Positions 51,923-61,813 of a stretch of 64,000 bases of DNA are shown here, piece after piece; position 1 is the first letter of the stretch, and each line of letters starts with the position of its first letter. Made by a program: the position numbers and the translations under genes. The stretch lies in the NCBI GenBank assembly GCA_947561395.2, contig OX387183.1, forward strand, positions 11,025,402-11,089,401, in the 5' to 3' direction. The stretch comes from Buxus sempervirens (lineage: Eukaryota > Streptophyta > Magnoliopsida > Buxales > Buxaceae). The notes beneath the pieces were generated by a model that was not told the DNA's origin, ran no database searches, and saw nothing but the letters and a program-made list of their open reading frames with translations.

Positions 51923-52084
51923 AGGTTCACCCATGTCAGTAATCACCCAAATTAGAAACTCCGGCTTGAATATCCGAATCGGGATCAAGTATTCCATGGC
52001 ATTCCCTACAATATGAACATGCAATGTAGTTCGATCATCATATTATCTGGATTGTATGCTTTCACGCATGCTTTTTTTATATAA

Positions 52085-52114
52085 CTAGGGGACTGTATGC
52101 GCTACGCGCGTAGC
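52085..52114 (-). mobile_element. Helitron 3' end, minus strand
   Basis: On the minus strand the palindrome gctacgcgcgtagc (52114-52101) is followed 12 nt later by CTAG (52088-52085) and then a T. This is the classic Helitron terminus: hairpin, short spacer, CTRR, insertion before T. The 5' end was not located. Confidence 0.75.
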
Positions 52115-52389
52115 AAATTTGTCGGGCCCACTTTTAGTTTGAACGATAGAGTAATTTGAAAGTGGAGAAAATCAATGAGTTAGTTTGTGCATGGAAATAA
52201 ACGTGAGGATAAGATAAGAAGCTTGCAGTTTTGCTTGGTTTGAACATGGAGTAAATTCCGGACGTTTGGGATATCGAAAATAGGTTTTATTGTTTTGTAG
52301 AGGGTATTTGTGAGAAAAAAGAGGGGGGAGGATAGAATCTAAAGAGAATCTAAGAATATTCCCTCATCTTTTTTTTATTAATATAAATA

Positions 52390-52420
52390 CTAGCAGGATG
52401 CACATGCATTACTATACGTG
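52390..52420 (-). mobile_element. Helitron 3' end, imperfect hairpin, minus strand
   Basis: An imperfect inverted repeat (cacatgcat..atacgtg, 52401-52420) is followed on the minus strand by catcctgCTAG (ending 52390) and a T. The sequence aggatgcac is shared with the copy at 53995. Confidence 0.6.
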
Positions 52421-53985
52421 TATAAGAAGGAAGGGAGAAAGTGGGAGAGGACAGTTTTTAAAGCTTATTGTAAGTTTTGACCATTATACTCTTAATTAAT
52501 AAATCCTCTCAATAGGTGTGTAAAAGCAATTTTGGAAAGCGACACATTTTGTTTGGCACGCTTTCCAAAAGGCCTATGTCTATGCCATAAGAAAAGCTAT
52601 AAGTAAATTCCTTTTTTTTTCCTGTTAAATCTAGGGGGACCAATGGAAGTGGTCCATAAAATGGTTTTAGAAGATTTCAATCTATCGAGGGTGTCCTTAG
52701 GTTTTTTAGTTGAATGGGACTAGACTCCTAGACGTTTGGTCCCATTTATATGATTCCACGGGTTGAAATCTCCTGCAAGTTTCATTACCTGGTTTGACAT
52801 CTTCAACAAATTTCTCCCATATTGGTCCATGCACTTTGAGGAGATGCATTTTTTTTTAAAAGAAATTTACACTTAAAAACCTCTCTTCTACTTCGTGACA
52901 ACCGCAAATATTTTACATAAGCTTTTTGAAATGACACTCATCCCCCTCCTACTTTTATTGTCTACTTCATATCCCTCCCATTTGAACACATGTTATTAAA
53001 ATCTTAATATATTTTGACAAATATACCCTTATTTAAGTACAAAAAATTGTAAGATTTTTTTTATAACAAAAAAAATTTTTCTTAAGCTTTAAAAGTTTTA
53101 ATAATCAATTTAAAAATTGTTTGTGATTATGATAAGGGATAAAATAGTCAGATTATATTTTAAAGTTTGACAAGAGAGGTAAGTGTTATATCAGAAATCT
53201 CAGGGGAGTTATTCGTAGTTGTCAAAAACCATAAGGGAGGTAAGTGTAATTTACTTCTTTTCTTTTTACTCAAAAGGCTCCAACTATTAGATGTATTACA
53301 TGATAAAATTGCCCACAAAGTGTATTTTATGAGTGTAAGAAAAAAGGAGAGTAAATTATAGACTTATCTACCTTTTGGTTAATGAGAACTATAGATACCT
53401 CCCCTAACGTTTCTGAAATGACACTAACATCCCTTGTCAGACTTATTAAAGATCAAAAGTAATAATTTGACTATTTTATCTCTTATTAATTTTTATTTAA
53501 AGTAATAAAAATTTAAATGATTAAATCACTAATAATTTTTAAATTGATTATTGTTATCTTTAAACCTTCAAGGATCATTTTTTGTTATTAAAAATCTCAG
53601 AATCTTGACATAGGAATTTGGAGGGAAGTATAATTTTCTAGAAAAAAGAAAAAAGAAAAAGGAAAAATCAGAAGAATATTCAAAACTTAATAATAAGGGA
53701 GAGACATGCAATAGACAACAAAATCAGAAGGAGGTTTTAATTAGTGTCATTTTAGAAGCCTTAAGGTACGTATTTGGAGAGAAATGTAATTTTCTAAAAA
53801 AGAAAAAAAAAAGGTTATGAAACAAATTGGAGAAGCGTTTGCAAGTTATGTTTGTAAACCGCAATAGAAATTCCTACAATGACAATTTACAGAATCAAGA
53901 TATAATAATTCCCTTTGAGAGTGCAGTCATACAATAAAAGATCAACTTGAGTTTCTGGGTTGTGTATTTTGGCGGCAATTTAGTT
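52421..53985. other. AT-rich DNA between Helitron ends
   Basis: No gene is recognised. Several segments recur in diverged form: tgtaattttctagaaaa near 53629 and 53787, and phrases such as gaggtaagtg near 53177 and 53237. This suggests old non-autonomous elements. Confidence 0.4.
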
Positions 53986-53994
53986 TTAGACATA

Positions 53995-54025
53995 CTAGTA
54001 GGATGCACGTGCAGTACTGCACGTG
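53995..54025 (-). mobile_element. Helitron 3' end with perfect 20-bp hairpin, minus strand
   Basis: The palindrome cacgtgcagtactgcacgtg (54006-54025) is followed on the minus strand by CATCCTACTAG ending at 53995, then T. It is the best-preserved terminus of the cluster. Confidence 0.8.
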
Positions 54026-54063
54026 AGAAGGGATGTAGAGGGAACAGTTACAAAATTACTTAA

Positions 54064-54284
54064 TCTATACTATATATAATGTGAGGCGCTCCCTTGGGAA
54101 ACATGGCCAAAACAATTTACAGTTTTCCCAAAATGCCATCCTTTGCATAGTTTGATTTCAAGTCTCCATTCACCATTTTCGTACAAAAAGAGTTAGTTTG
54201 TAACTGCCCCCACTCCTCTCTTCATTCTCTCTCTCCCCACTTCTCCTCTCTCCACGTGCAGTCTTGCACGTGCACCCCTGCTAT
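54064..54284 (+). mobile_element. Small non-autonomous Helitron, plus strand
   Basis: It starts A|TCTATACTATATATAATG at 54064. Near its end is the hairpin cacgtgca-gtct-tgcacgtg (54253-54272), followed by cacccctgcta and T. The last bases deviate from CTRR, so the 3' border is uncertain by a base or two. No coding capacity. Confidence 0.65.
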
Positions 54285-54298
54285 ATAATTTTAGACAT

Positions 54299-54465
54299 AC
54301 TAGTAGGATGCATATTTTGAGTTGTTAAGGGAATTGAGTTGTTATGACAATTACACCCCTTATATTAATGAATCTTAATAATGCGAGGAAGCATTCTTTT
54401 GGGAAGTTGCAAATTGTACTTGGCACAATTCCCAAGGGGTCTTTTAACTTTGTATATAATATAGA
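54299..54465 (-). mobile_element. Helitron-like fragment, minus strand
   Basis: On the minus strand it starts TCTATATTATATACAAAG at 54465 and ends CATCCTACTAG at 54299 followed by T. These are the same ends as the copy at 53995, but the hairpin is missing. The ttttagacatactagtagg block is therefore present twice, about 306 bp apart. Confidence 0.55.
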
Positions 54466-54759
54466 TATAGATATAGTTAGATAGATAGATATGTATTAGT
54501 AATAACCACTTTCGGGAATCTGTTATATACGTACAATGGTGCTGGCATCATGCCAAATTGGGCAAGGTGGGAAACTGAGGAGTGATGATCGTGCCATCAT
54601 GGTCAAGCGGTGGCAAGCGGCAACTATGAGAAGTTGACTTGGTCAATTTGACATCACTCCCGCCGCGCAAGGATAGAGATCTTCTACAACTATTGTTTCT
54701 ACTTCTACCATGTTGTGTCGTATACCATCTCGATTTTAACAATTAAAAATTTATTAATT

Positions 54760-55560
54760 TAGGTTGCGTTTTGCATTGCTTTTTATTTTTGTCTTTGTTT
54801 TTTTTTTGCTTATTTAAGCAAAATCATGCTTTTTGAAGTAATAAGCATATTTGGTTCGTGCTTGCTTTTGCTTTTTCATGATGAGGCAAAAGCAATTTAG
54901 TTACTTTTCTTGAGAAGCAAAATTTTTTTTGCTTCATTTGCTTATTGTTATCTAATACTAACAATTTACTCACATCACCACTTCCACTCACTACCATTAC
55001 CAACCATCACTATAAACCACCCACCATCACCACCTACACCCCAACCGCTACCCACCTCCACCCACCACCATCAACCCTTACCACGATGGGCACCACTACC
55101 AACACCGCTGATCTATCCACCATAACTAGTACTACTAATTACCCACAACCACTATCACCACCATCCACCACCACCCATCACCCCCGCTACAACAACCGCT
55201 GCCCACAACCATCCACCTATACCACTACCACTTACCATAGCCCCACTATGACTATCATCACACACCCACCAATACACAACCACCACCACTATGACGTACT
55301 CATTCACCACCATAACTATTACCACCCACTGTATGTCCACTACCGCCACCTAGTCTTACTAGTACATTTTGTAATAATATTAGTCATAAAGCAATTTTTA
55401 TGCTTTTGATATTACCAAACATGCTTTTTTGTTTTTTCAACAAAAGCAAATGTGAACCAAACCATTTTGCTTCACAAAAAGATCTTCACAAAAGCAAAAG
55501 CAATTTAATTGATTTTTTTACTTTTTAAAGCAGCAATGCCTAACATACCCTTACTCTGTT
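54760..55560. repeat. MITE-like inverted repeat around an ACC-rich low-complexity core
   Basis: The outer arms (about 54765-54935 and 55385-55545) are AAAAGCA/TGCTTTT-rich and inversely related; for example tgcattgctttttat on the left against ttaaagcagcaatgc on the right. The core (about 54960-55345) is a degenerate ACC/ATC/CCA trinucleotide-rich stretch. Its open frames (for example 154 codons at 54945-55409) are composition artefacts. Confidence 0.6.
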
Positions 55561-55982
55561 TGGTAACTTTCTTTTTCTTTTTAAATAATTTGAAAACCAA
55601 AAAAACTTTACACGAGTCCTTGGTGGTTCAAATCCTGTAGGACCTTTATTTACAACCTTATATACAGTTTTTCATAGGATTGCTTCGAATTTGCAGATAT
55701 AACATTCATAATACATATGTCATGATTCCAATATAGGCTTTAAATAAGATTGAAGATAAAGGCCCCACAGGATCTCAAATGACCACCGCAATAACGTTGT
55801 ATTTTAAACGCGCGCGGATCCTCTGTGAAGCGCATCGCCTGTGAAGCAAAGGCATCCTCTGTGAAGCGCATCCAACGGACCAGAATAAGCGAAGGTTATA
55901 ATAGTAATTTTGATCCAAACGCTTAAAAAACTATTAAAACTCTCCTCGGCTCTCTCCTCGGCAATCTCCTCGTCTCGATGAA
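55561..55982. repeat. Non-coding DNA with a short CTGTGAAGC repeat
   Basis: Between 55821 and 55871 the motif cctctgtgaagcgcat occurs twice, with a shorter cctgtgaagc copy in between, next to an acgcgcgcgg block. No gene is recognised. This may be close to the left border of the large element that follows. Confidence 0.55.
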
Positions 55983-56074
55983 AACGTGCGAAACATAGTA
56001 TTTAATTTTGGATCCTCTCCACGTCCGCAACGTGCGAAACATATTATTTATTTTTGGATCCTCTCCACGTCCGC
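55983..56074. repeat. 46-bp tandem duplication
   Basis: Units 55983-56028 and 56029-56074 both start aacgtgcgaaacat, run through ttttggatcctctccacg and end tccgc, with only a few differences. Their start and end are exactly contiguous. Confidence 0.9.
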
Positions 56075-56354
56075 ACTTTACCCGACATTGTGCCATTTCT
56101 GGACCTTCTTCGTCTTCGTCTTCGTCATCCTCATCGCATACGAAAGGGACAGGATCATACTCCATTTGCTTCACAGAGGTTTCCCTTTCTTACAAACGCG
56201 CGCGCCCACTTGACGAAAGAAAGGGACCACCACCATCACAAGAACTTCGTAATTGAGGGACCACCACGACAGCCACCAGCCTCATTGAAAGACGACTGTA
56301 AGTCGTTATTTAATTTTATAATATAATGAGTCAATGACCAAATGTATCATAAGG

Positions 56355-56695
56355 AGCCATGGGTACCAGGCGAAATAAGCCAAAGGTACTGCTCCAAATA
56401 ACGATGGGTACCTTCCGAGTTAAGCTTTAGGTACGCCCGAAGAGCTCCCCAAAAAACATTTTCGTAGTCAACAAATAAACCTAAGGTACCCCACAAATCA
56501 GATTAAGGTACCCCACTCTTAGCCCAAGGTACCACATATAAGCCTAAGGTAGCTCCCATATAAACCTAAGGTACCCCATGGTAAGCCAAACCCACTCACG
56601 AAAATTAGCCTAAGGTACCCCCTAAACCTACAGTACCCACAATATAAGCCCAAGGTATCCCCAATATAGGTCTAAGGTACTTCCTGAAATCGTGA
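56355..56695 (+). repeat. GGTAC minisatellite, left block, forward orientation
   Basis: At least a dozen imperfect 20-30-bp units are based on taagcctaaggtacccc. GGTAC cores are at 56362, 56385, 56407, 56430, 56485, 56507, 56528 and 56570 and continue to about 56690. Spacing is irregular. Confidence 0.85.
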
Positions 56696-56904
56696 TTCGG
56701 CGATTTGTCCTGAGACCTAATTGCTACGAAACAGAGACAATGTTTCACTGCTTACAGTTAATCGCAAATCTGCGATTCGTCGTCTGATTAATCGCCGCAC
56801 CTAATGGCCAGGTCACGATTAATCCTGTACTTAATCGTGATGAAAATCTTGGGAAGTAAGGCTTAGATTCCTCTCCCCTCCCCAATTAATTCATAATTGG
56901 TGGG

Positions 56905-57205
56905 TTACTCAAGGCTTAGGGGGCTGGTACCTAAGGCTCACTTGTTTGTACCAAGGCATTTTTGGGGTGTACCTAGAACATTTTGGGTGGGGGTGGGGGG
57001 GAGGGGGGAGGATATTTGGGGATACCCAAGGCTTATTTGTGGGGTACGAAAGCCTTATTTTGTTGGGGGTACCGAAGGCTTAATTGGGTTTTGGTAAGCC
57101 AATTTGTAGGTGTACGTAAACAAATTTAGGGGACCTATTTGTGGGTACCCAATTCTTATTTGTGGGGTACAAAATGCATATTTGTGGGGTACGTAAGGCG
57201 TATTT
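56905..57205 (-). repeat. GGTAC minisatellite, left block, inverted orientation
   Basis: The same units appear in reverse complement (ggggtacc.aaggcttat). They are separated from the forward block by about 210 bp that includes cgattaatcg-type sequence. A G-rich stretch (about 56981-57010) interrupts it. It ends about 90 bp before the start codon of the protease gene. Confidence 0.85.
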
Positions 57206-57294
57206 CAATTTACATTTTGATTTTATAGATGGCACATGTAAATAGTCACATTGCAAAGTTTTTTTTATCAATTTATGTATTTATTTGTAGATAA

Positions 57295-60200
57295 ATGGCA
57301 CCAAGCGGGGAAGGAGTTCGCAATAGATGTAGTCCTCAACGACTTCTAAAAATTATCAAAAGGTTGAACGAGTCCCAGAAGCTAGCTGTTAGAGAAATTG
57401 GGCTGGGAAGCCTTCTGGATATGACGATTAAACACTGTTATAAGGGCAACATTGTGTCCTTATTGGCTTCATTTGATCCCGAAAAATGTTGCCTTGAAGT
57501 AAGTGGAAGGACGTTTGAGATATCACCTCCTGATGTTCAGCGGATATTGGGGGTGACCTCTGCCGGGGAGAGTATAGAAATCGATGAGGTGGAAAATGAC
57601 CTCACAGAATTAAAGAAAATGTATTGTGATGATAAAGGTAAGATACCTTTAGGAGAGCTGGAGAGAAGACTGCAAGAGAAGGAGACGGCGGATGAAGATT
57701 TTTTGAGGCTTTTTGTATTGCTTGCATTGGGCTCATTTTTATGCCCTCAAGCTAAGCCGGAGGCCAGCACAAAGTTCTTAAATCTCATAATGGATATGGA
57801 GGGACTCCGTACCCTTAACTGGTCGAAGTTGGTTCTTGATTGGCTCATTGCTGAAATCCGCCGATACAAGGAGAAGCACCAAATATATGTCGGTGGTTGT
57901 TTGGTTTTTCTAAAGGTAAATTATTGTTATACACACATTTCATATATTTGGTATGCTTAAATTGTAATGGAAGAAATGTTTAATCAATCGCAGATGTTCT
58001 ATTATGAATGCTTGCGCATGGATGGGAGCGCGATAGAGTTGGATGCAACAGCTCCTCTCATCACCGTGTGGAATGATGAGGATGTGTTGGAAAGGGAGAA
58101 AGAAGGAAAGGAAAAGGACATGAATATTCCGGAACATATTGACTATGAAAATGTTCCGGAGTCCGATAAATCAAAGGGGAGGAAGAAGGTATATTATATT
58201 GTATTGTATTTATATTTTCGAATAGGGGGTACTCAATATGAATATTCATTATACGTACATGGACATAAATTTTACTTGATTATGTGTTTTAGGAGGATAA
58301 ACTGAGGGCAGCGATAAAGAAGCTAACAAAGGTAGTTGCTGCCCTTCAGCGTGAGGTAGCCAAATCCTCGAGATTGAAGGCTTTGGAGAAGGAGGTAATG
58401 GAAATCGGTTTTTGTCATTATTCATTATAAGTTCCAGATCTTATAGAAATGCAAATGTTTGTGGCTTGATTTGTTTAGGTGGAGAGATTGAAGTTGATGA
58501 TAAGCAATCTTGGAGTAGGGCAAGCTGAACTAAGAGAGATGGTTCTCGAGCTTGTTGGATATGCTCGTGACTACCGAAGCTACCCTACCCCTGAATGTCC
58601 ACGTGAACCATTTGAGGTTCCAGTGAACGTTGCTTCTGCACCGGAGGGCCCTTGCCCGGTGTCGCCGATGGAAGATATTGAACCTAGGGCGGAATGTATC
58701 CCGGATCCAACAGCGGGAGAATATGAAGGTTCAATCGTTCCATTTCAACCCGTTGAGGCTCCGAGATTGAAACGAATGAAGATTCCCGGCAAGGCAAAAA
58801 GGAGTCCTTTTACAACCATCACCGGGGAGAAAAAGAAGAGGGCCAGAAAGAGTAAGCAACCGCTCGATGCCGAGAGGCCAACGCAAACGGTAAGTAGTAT
58901 ATAATTGGATGTCTAATTGCATGTCAACCATTCATGTAAAACTTTACCATAGTAGATTGAAGAGCAATATTGTCGATGTAATGATCATCGTGTGACCTAC
59001 ATGAAATATATTTCAGGTACCATCTTACGATGATGATCGTGCGGAGGCTAGGTTGTTGCCGGATCTGAACACTGCAGATCCGTCCATAGAGCCATTGGTA
59101 TGTTTGTTCTCAGTTTTTCTAAAGGAATTGTTTTTGTTTTTCGGTTAGAATTAGGTTGACAGCCATATATTCATTTTTTGGAATTTTTAATAAACTTGTA
59201 GGCAAGCGAACCAGCGGATGCATCTTCTAGTAGGACGCCTGTGGATGCTGGAAGCGCGGTCTGCAACTATGCATTCCGTGAGGACCTCGATCCAGAGTAT
59301 GTACTTTCGCATATTTATGTTTGACGCGTTGTTGCTTTGTAAATTGTTGCGTATGGTTTGACTGTTTCTTTTGTGGGATATATATGTAGCGAGGTTTTGG
59401 TGAGATTCTTTGATGTCTTCATTGCCTGCGGTGAGTTCGAATGTTTGAAGCCTGAGAAATGGGTTACCAACTGGGTAGGAGTCTAACAACCTAAGTATCT
59501 TGTCAGATCGCATAAATATTTGGATTCTTAGATTTTATTTTTTTCTATGTAGATCTTGGATTGCTACATGCGGATGCTGAATTTCCAGGAACAGCAGGTT
59601 GGAGGCCCATGTTACTTCTTCCTGTCAGATATTGGGGTAATTATTTCGACATTCTTCAAAAGAATTTGACACTGTCTGTAATACTCCTGTTGAACCTATA
59701 TTATAACTTTTCAGACTTTTTGCGCGGCAGAAGAAAACCGAGAACTTACCAGACTTAATGATCAATTTGATCTATCGTACCTACTGAATATAGTGAACTA
59801 CAAAATGGTAAGCTTAACTCACCATTGTTGCTGGGATCTTTTAATAGGGTAGGGCTAATAAATATGTTTGTATGCAGTTGTTTTTCCCTATATTGGAGCA
59901 AGAACATTGGTACATGTGTGTTGTTGACATGAATAAAAAGAAAGTCTTTTTTTTGAACTCGATGAAGGTGTGGAGAACCCGTGAAGTTCTCACTGGAGTG
60001 GTAAGTGATCAGCGTAATAATTTCTTGTGTCACTAATGTTGTTATTAAGTATCAATTTTTATATTTCAGCTAAAAGCAGTAGATATTATATGCACCTGGC
60101 AATGGGAAAAGCAAGTTTTAGTAAGCAAATTTCCAAGGACGAAAGCAGAGGCTCTTAAGCTTCCTCGGCAAGGCAACCCGTACGTTTTCCACCTATTCTT

Positions 60201-60523
60201 TCTTTTCTATACTTACTACGATATGATATTAATAGCATTAACTTGTACTCGCATCTTTTGTAGCCATGACTGTGGAATCTTCGCCATGAAGTTCGCCGCT
60301 TTCTGGAGAGGAGAACTTTCTCCTCCATTCACGCAGGTACGCTACAACTCCTAACCTATCCAATTGTGTTTTCAAAAGCTCCAAATGATCACATTATTAA
60401 TATAGTTTTGTTAATTTTGAATAGAATGATATTCCGGGCTTCAGAAGAAGCATTGTGAGTGAGATGATCCTCCACGAAGAAAACACGGTGAAGGATGATA
60501 TTGTGAAGAAGAGTTCTACCTAG
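57295..60523 (+). CDS. Ulp1/C48-type cysteine protease, transposon-associated, 13 exons
   Basis: C48 proteases cleave SUMO or related conjugates; many plant copies travel in DNA transposons and their substrate is unknown. Exons are 57295-57915, 57994-58188, 58293-58394, 58479-58889, 59017-59097, 59202-59296, 59390-59474, 59553-59636, 59715-59807, 59878-60000, 60070-60179, 60264-60336 and 60425-60523. All introns are short and GT-AG, and all phases fit, giving 723 aa. Residues 1-250 are an N-terminal helical domain (LNESQKLAVREIGLGSLLDM) common to such plant proteins. Residues about 225-480 are charged and low-complexity, with a Lys/Arg-rich NLS-like stretch. The protease domain is C-terminal: His599 (EQEHWY), Gln664 and Cys670 (RQGNPHDCG). 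The position of the catalytic Asp holds Asn616 (FFLNSM). An acceptor just before the ATG suggests a 5' UTR intron. The gene is bracketed by the GGTAC arrays. Confidence 0.85.
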
Positions 60524-60855
60524 GGGGAGAGTTCGATGTATTAACATTTTTATATTATACATGCGTCACACTACAAACTAAAATTTTAATTTTTGGGGAA
60601 TCTGTATGTATTTATTTGAGGACAAGGATGTTCCTGTAATGAATGCTGTAGCTGAATCAAGCATTCACTTGGATTTTACTTTTATGGCATGTTTAGTTTT
60701 TTATGATGTTTCACGATCATATTTTTGTAAAGTATTGTGTACATAGGACATTGTATCCATTGAATAAAAGCTTGGTTATTTTGATTGCTTAAGTTCTGCC
60801 ACAGATTCGTCAAACTCGTTGATCGTAAATTATGCCAAATTTTAAAACAAGTTAC
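60524..60855 (+). other. 3' flank of the protease gene
   Basis: No further coding region. attgaataaaagc near 60759 may serve as a polyadenylation signal. Confidence 0.45.
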
Positions 60856-60864
60856 TATACATTA

Positions 60865-61135
60865 GGTACTCCCCCCAAAACAAAATGAAGGTACGGTTCG
60901 TGTGAAGTTTAAGGTAACCCCGTAACCGGCACAATGTACCACCCCCACCCCATATAAGCTTAGGTGTCACCTAGTAAGAGTTGCGTACACGTCGAAATAA
61001 GGCCAAGGCGCCCACGAAATAAGCCTAAGTTACATCAGCAAATAAGCCAAAGTACCCCTAAGTAATACCCAGGTACCCCCAAAATTAATATTAAGGTAAC
61101 CCATAAGTAAGCCGGAGGTACCCCCAAGTAGGAAC
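60865..61135 (+). repeat. GGTAC minisatellite, right block, forward orientation
   Basis: Units related to aaataagcctaaggtacccc, more diverged than on the left (for example aagtaagccggaggtacccc near 61105). Confidence 0.8.
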
Positions 61136-61148
61136 TGATAATGAACAA

Positions 61149-61204
61149 AACGCGCGGACGTTAATCATTAACGCGCGGACGTTAATCATCAACGCCCGCA
61201 CGTT
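61149..61204. repeat. 21-bp GC-rich unit, 2.6 copies
   Basis: aacgcgcggacgttaatcat plus one base is repeated at 61149 and 61170, and in part at 61191. It sits in the spacer between the two right-hand GGTAC blocks. Confidence 0.9.
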
Positions 61205-61284
61205 GCAGCTTTAAAGTGCACAGTACGCGCGAGCGTTACCAGGAAAGATTCGCGCGTTGAATATGCTCCCACTATTTTGTACGT

Positions 61285-61460
61285 GTGGGTACCTTCGGGT
61301 TTCTAGTGGGGTACCTCAAATTTACCTTTGGGGTACCTAAGTGTTACTTGGAGGTACTCTCCCCTTAATTTGGAGTATTTTTTGTGGATAAATTAAGGCT
61401 CGTGTGGGGGGTACCCTGGGCTGATTTGGGGGATACGTAGGCACATTTGGAAGGGTATCT
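61285..61460 (-). repeat. GGTAC minisatellite, right block, inverted orientation
   Basis: Units of the form tggggtacct..tt (61306-61360) and ggggggtaccctgggctg (about 61405), that is the reverse complement of the block at 60865. Confidence 0.8.
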
Positions 61461-61813
61461 CAAGATTAAGATTAATATAAGCTGACTTTTTTTGCATTCC
61501 CCGTCTTCCTACAGCCTTCGTTGCAGATTTTAATCATTTCGTATAATACCTTAGTCTTGTAGGTGGAAGTTCATTACCATAGGCTAATATAACCAGCAAC
61601 TTCGACTGGTTGTTTTGCATGTACACGCATTACGACGTGCTAGACCCAATGTGTGTGTATTGGGGAGATAGAGGAATATGACAAATGAAAGCTAAGACCA
61701 AACAATATTTGCTTTGCATGCACTTATCGCAACGTTTTACAGGCACATAAGTAAAAAAAGATGGTCAAATAAGATGCATTCGATACTCAGATGACATGAA
61801 AAGAGGTTCAAGA
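61461..61813. other. Spacer between convergent genes
   Basis: No coding region is seen. It holds the 3' end of the 601-aa gene that runs leftward. Confidence 0.45.

Noticed and set aside
54945-55409. 154-codon His/Thr/Pro-rich frame
   Set aside because: It is the translation of an ACC/ATC-rich low-complexity stretch; several frames on both strands are open there.
56355-61460. GGTAC blocks as a CRISPR-like array
   Set aside because: Units are imperfect, spacing is irregular, there are no uniform unique spacers, and the setting is a plant nuclear genome.
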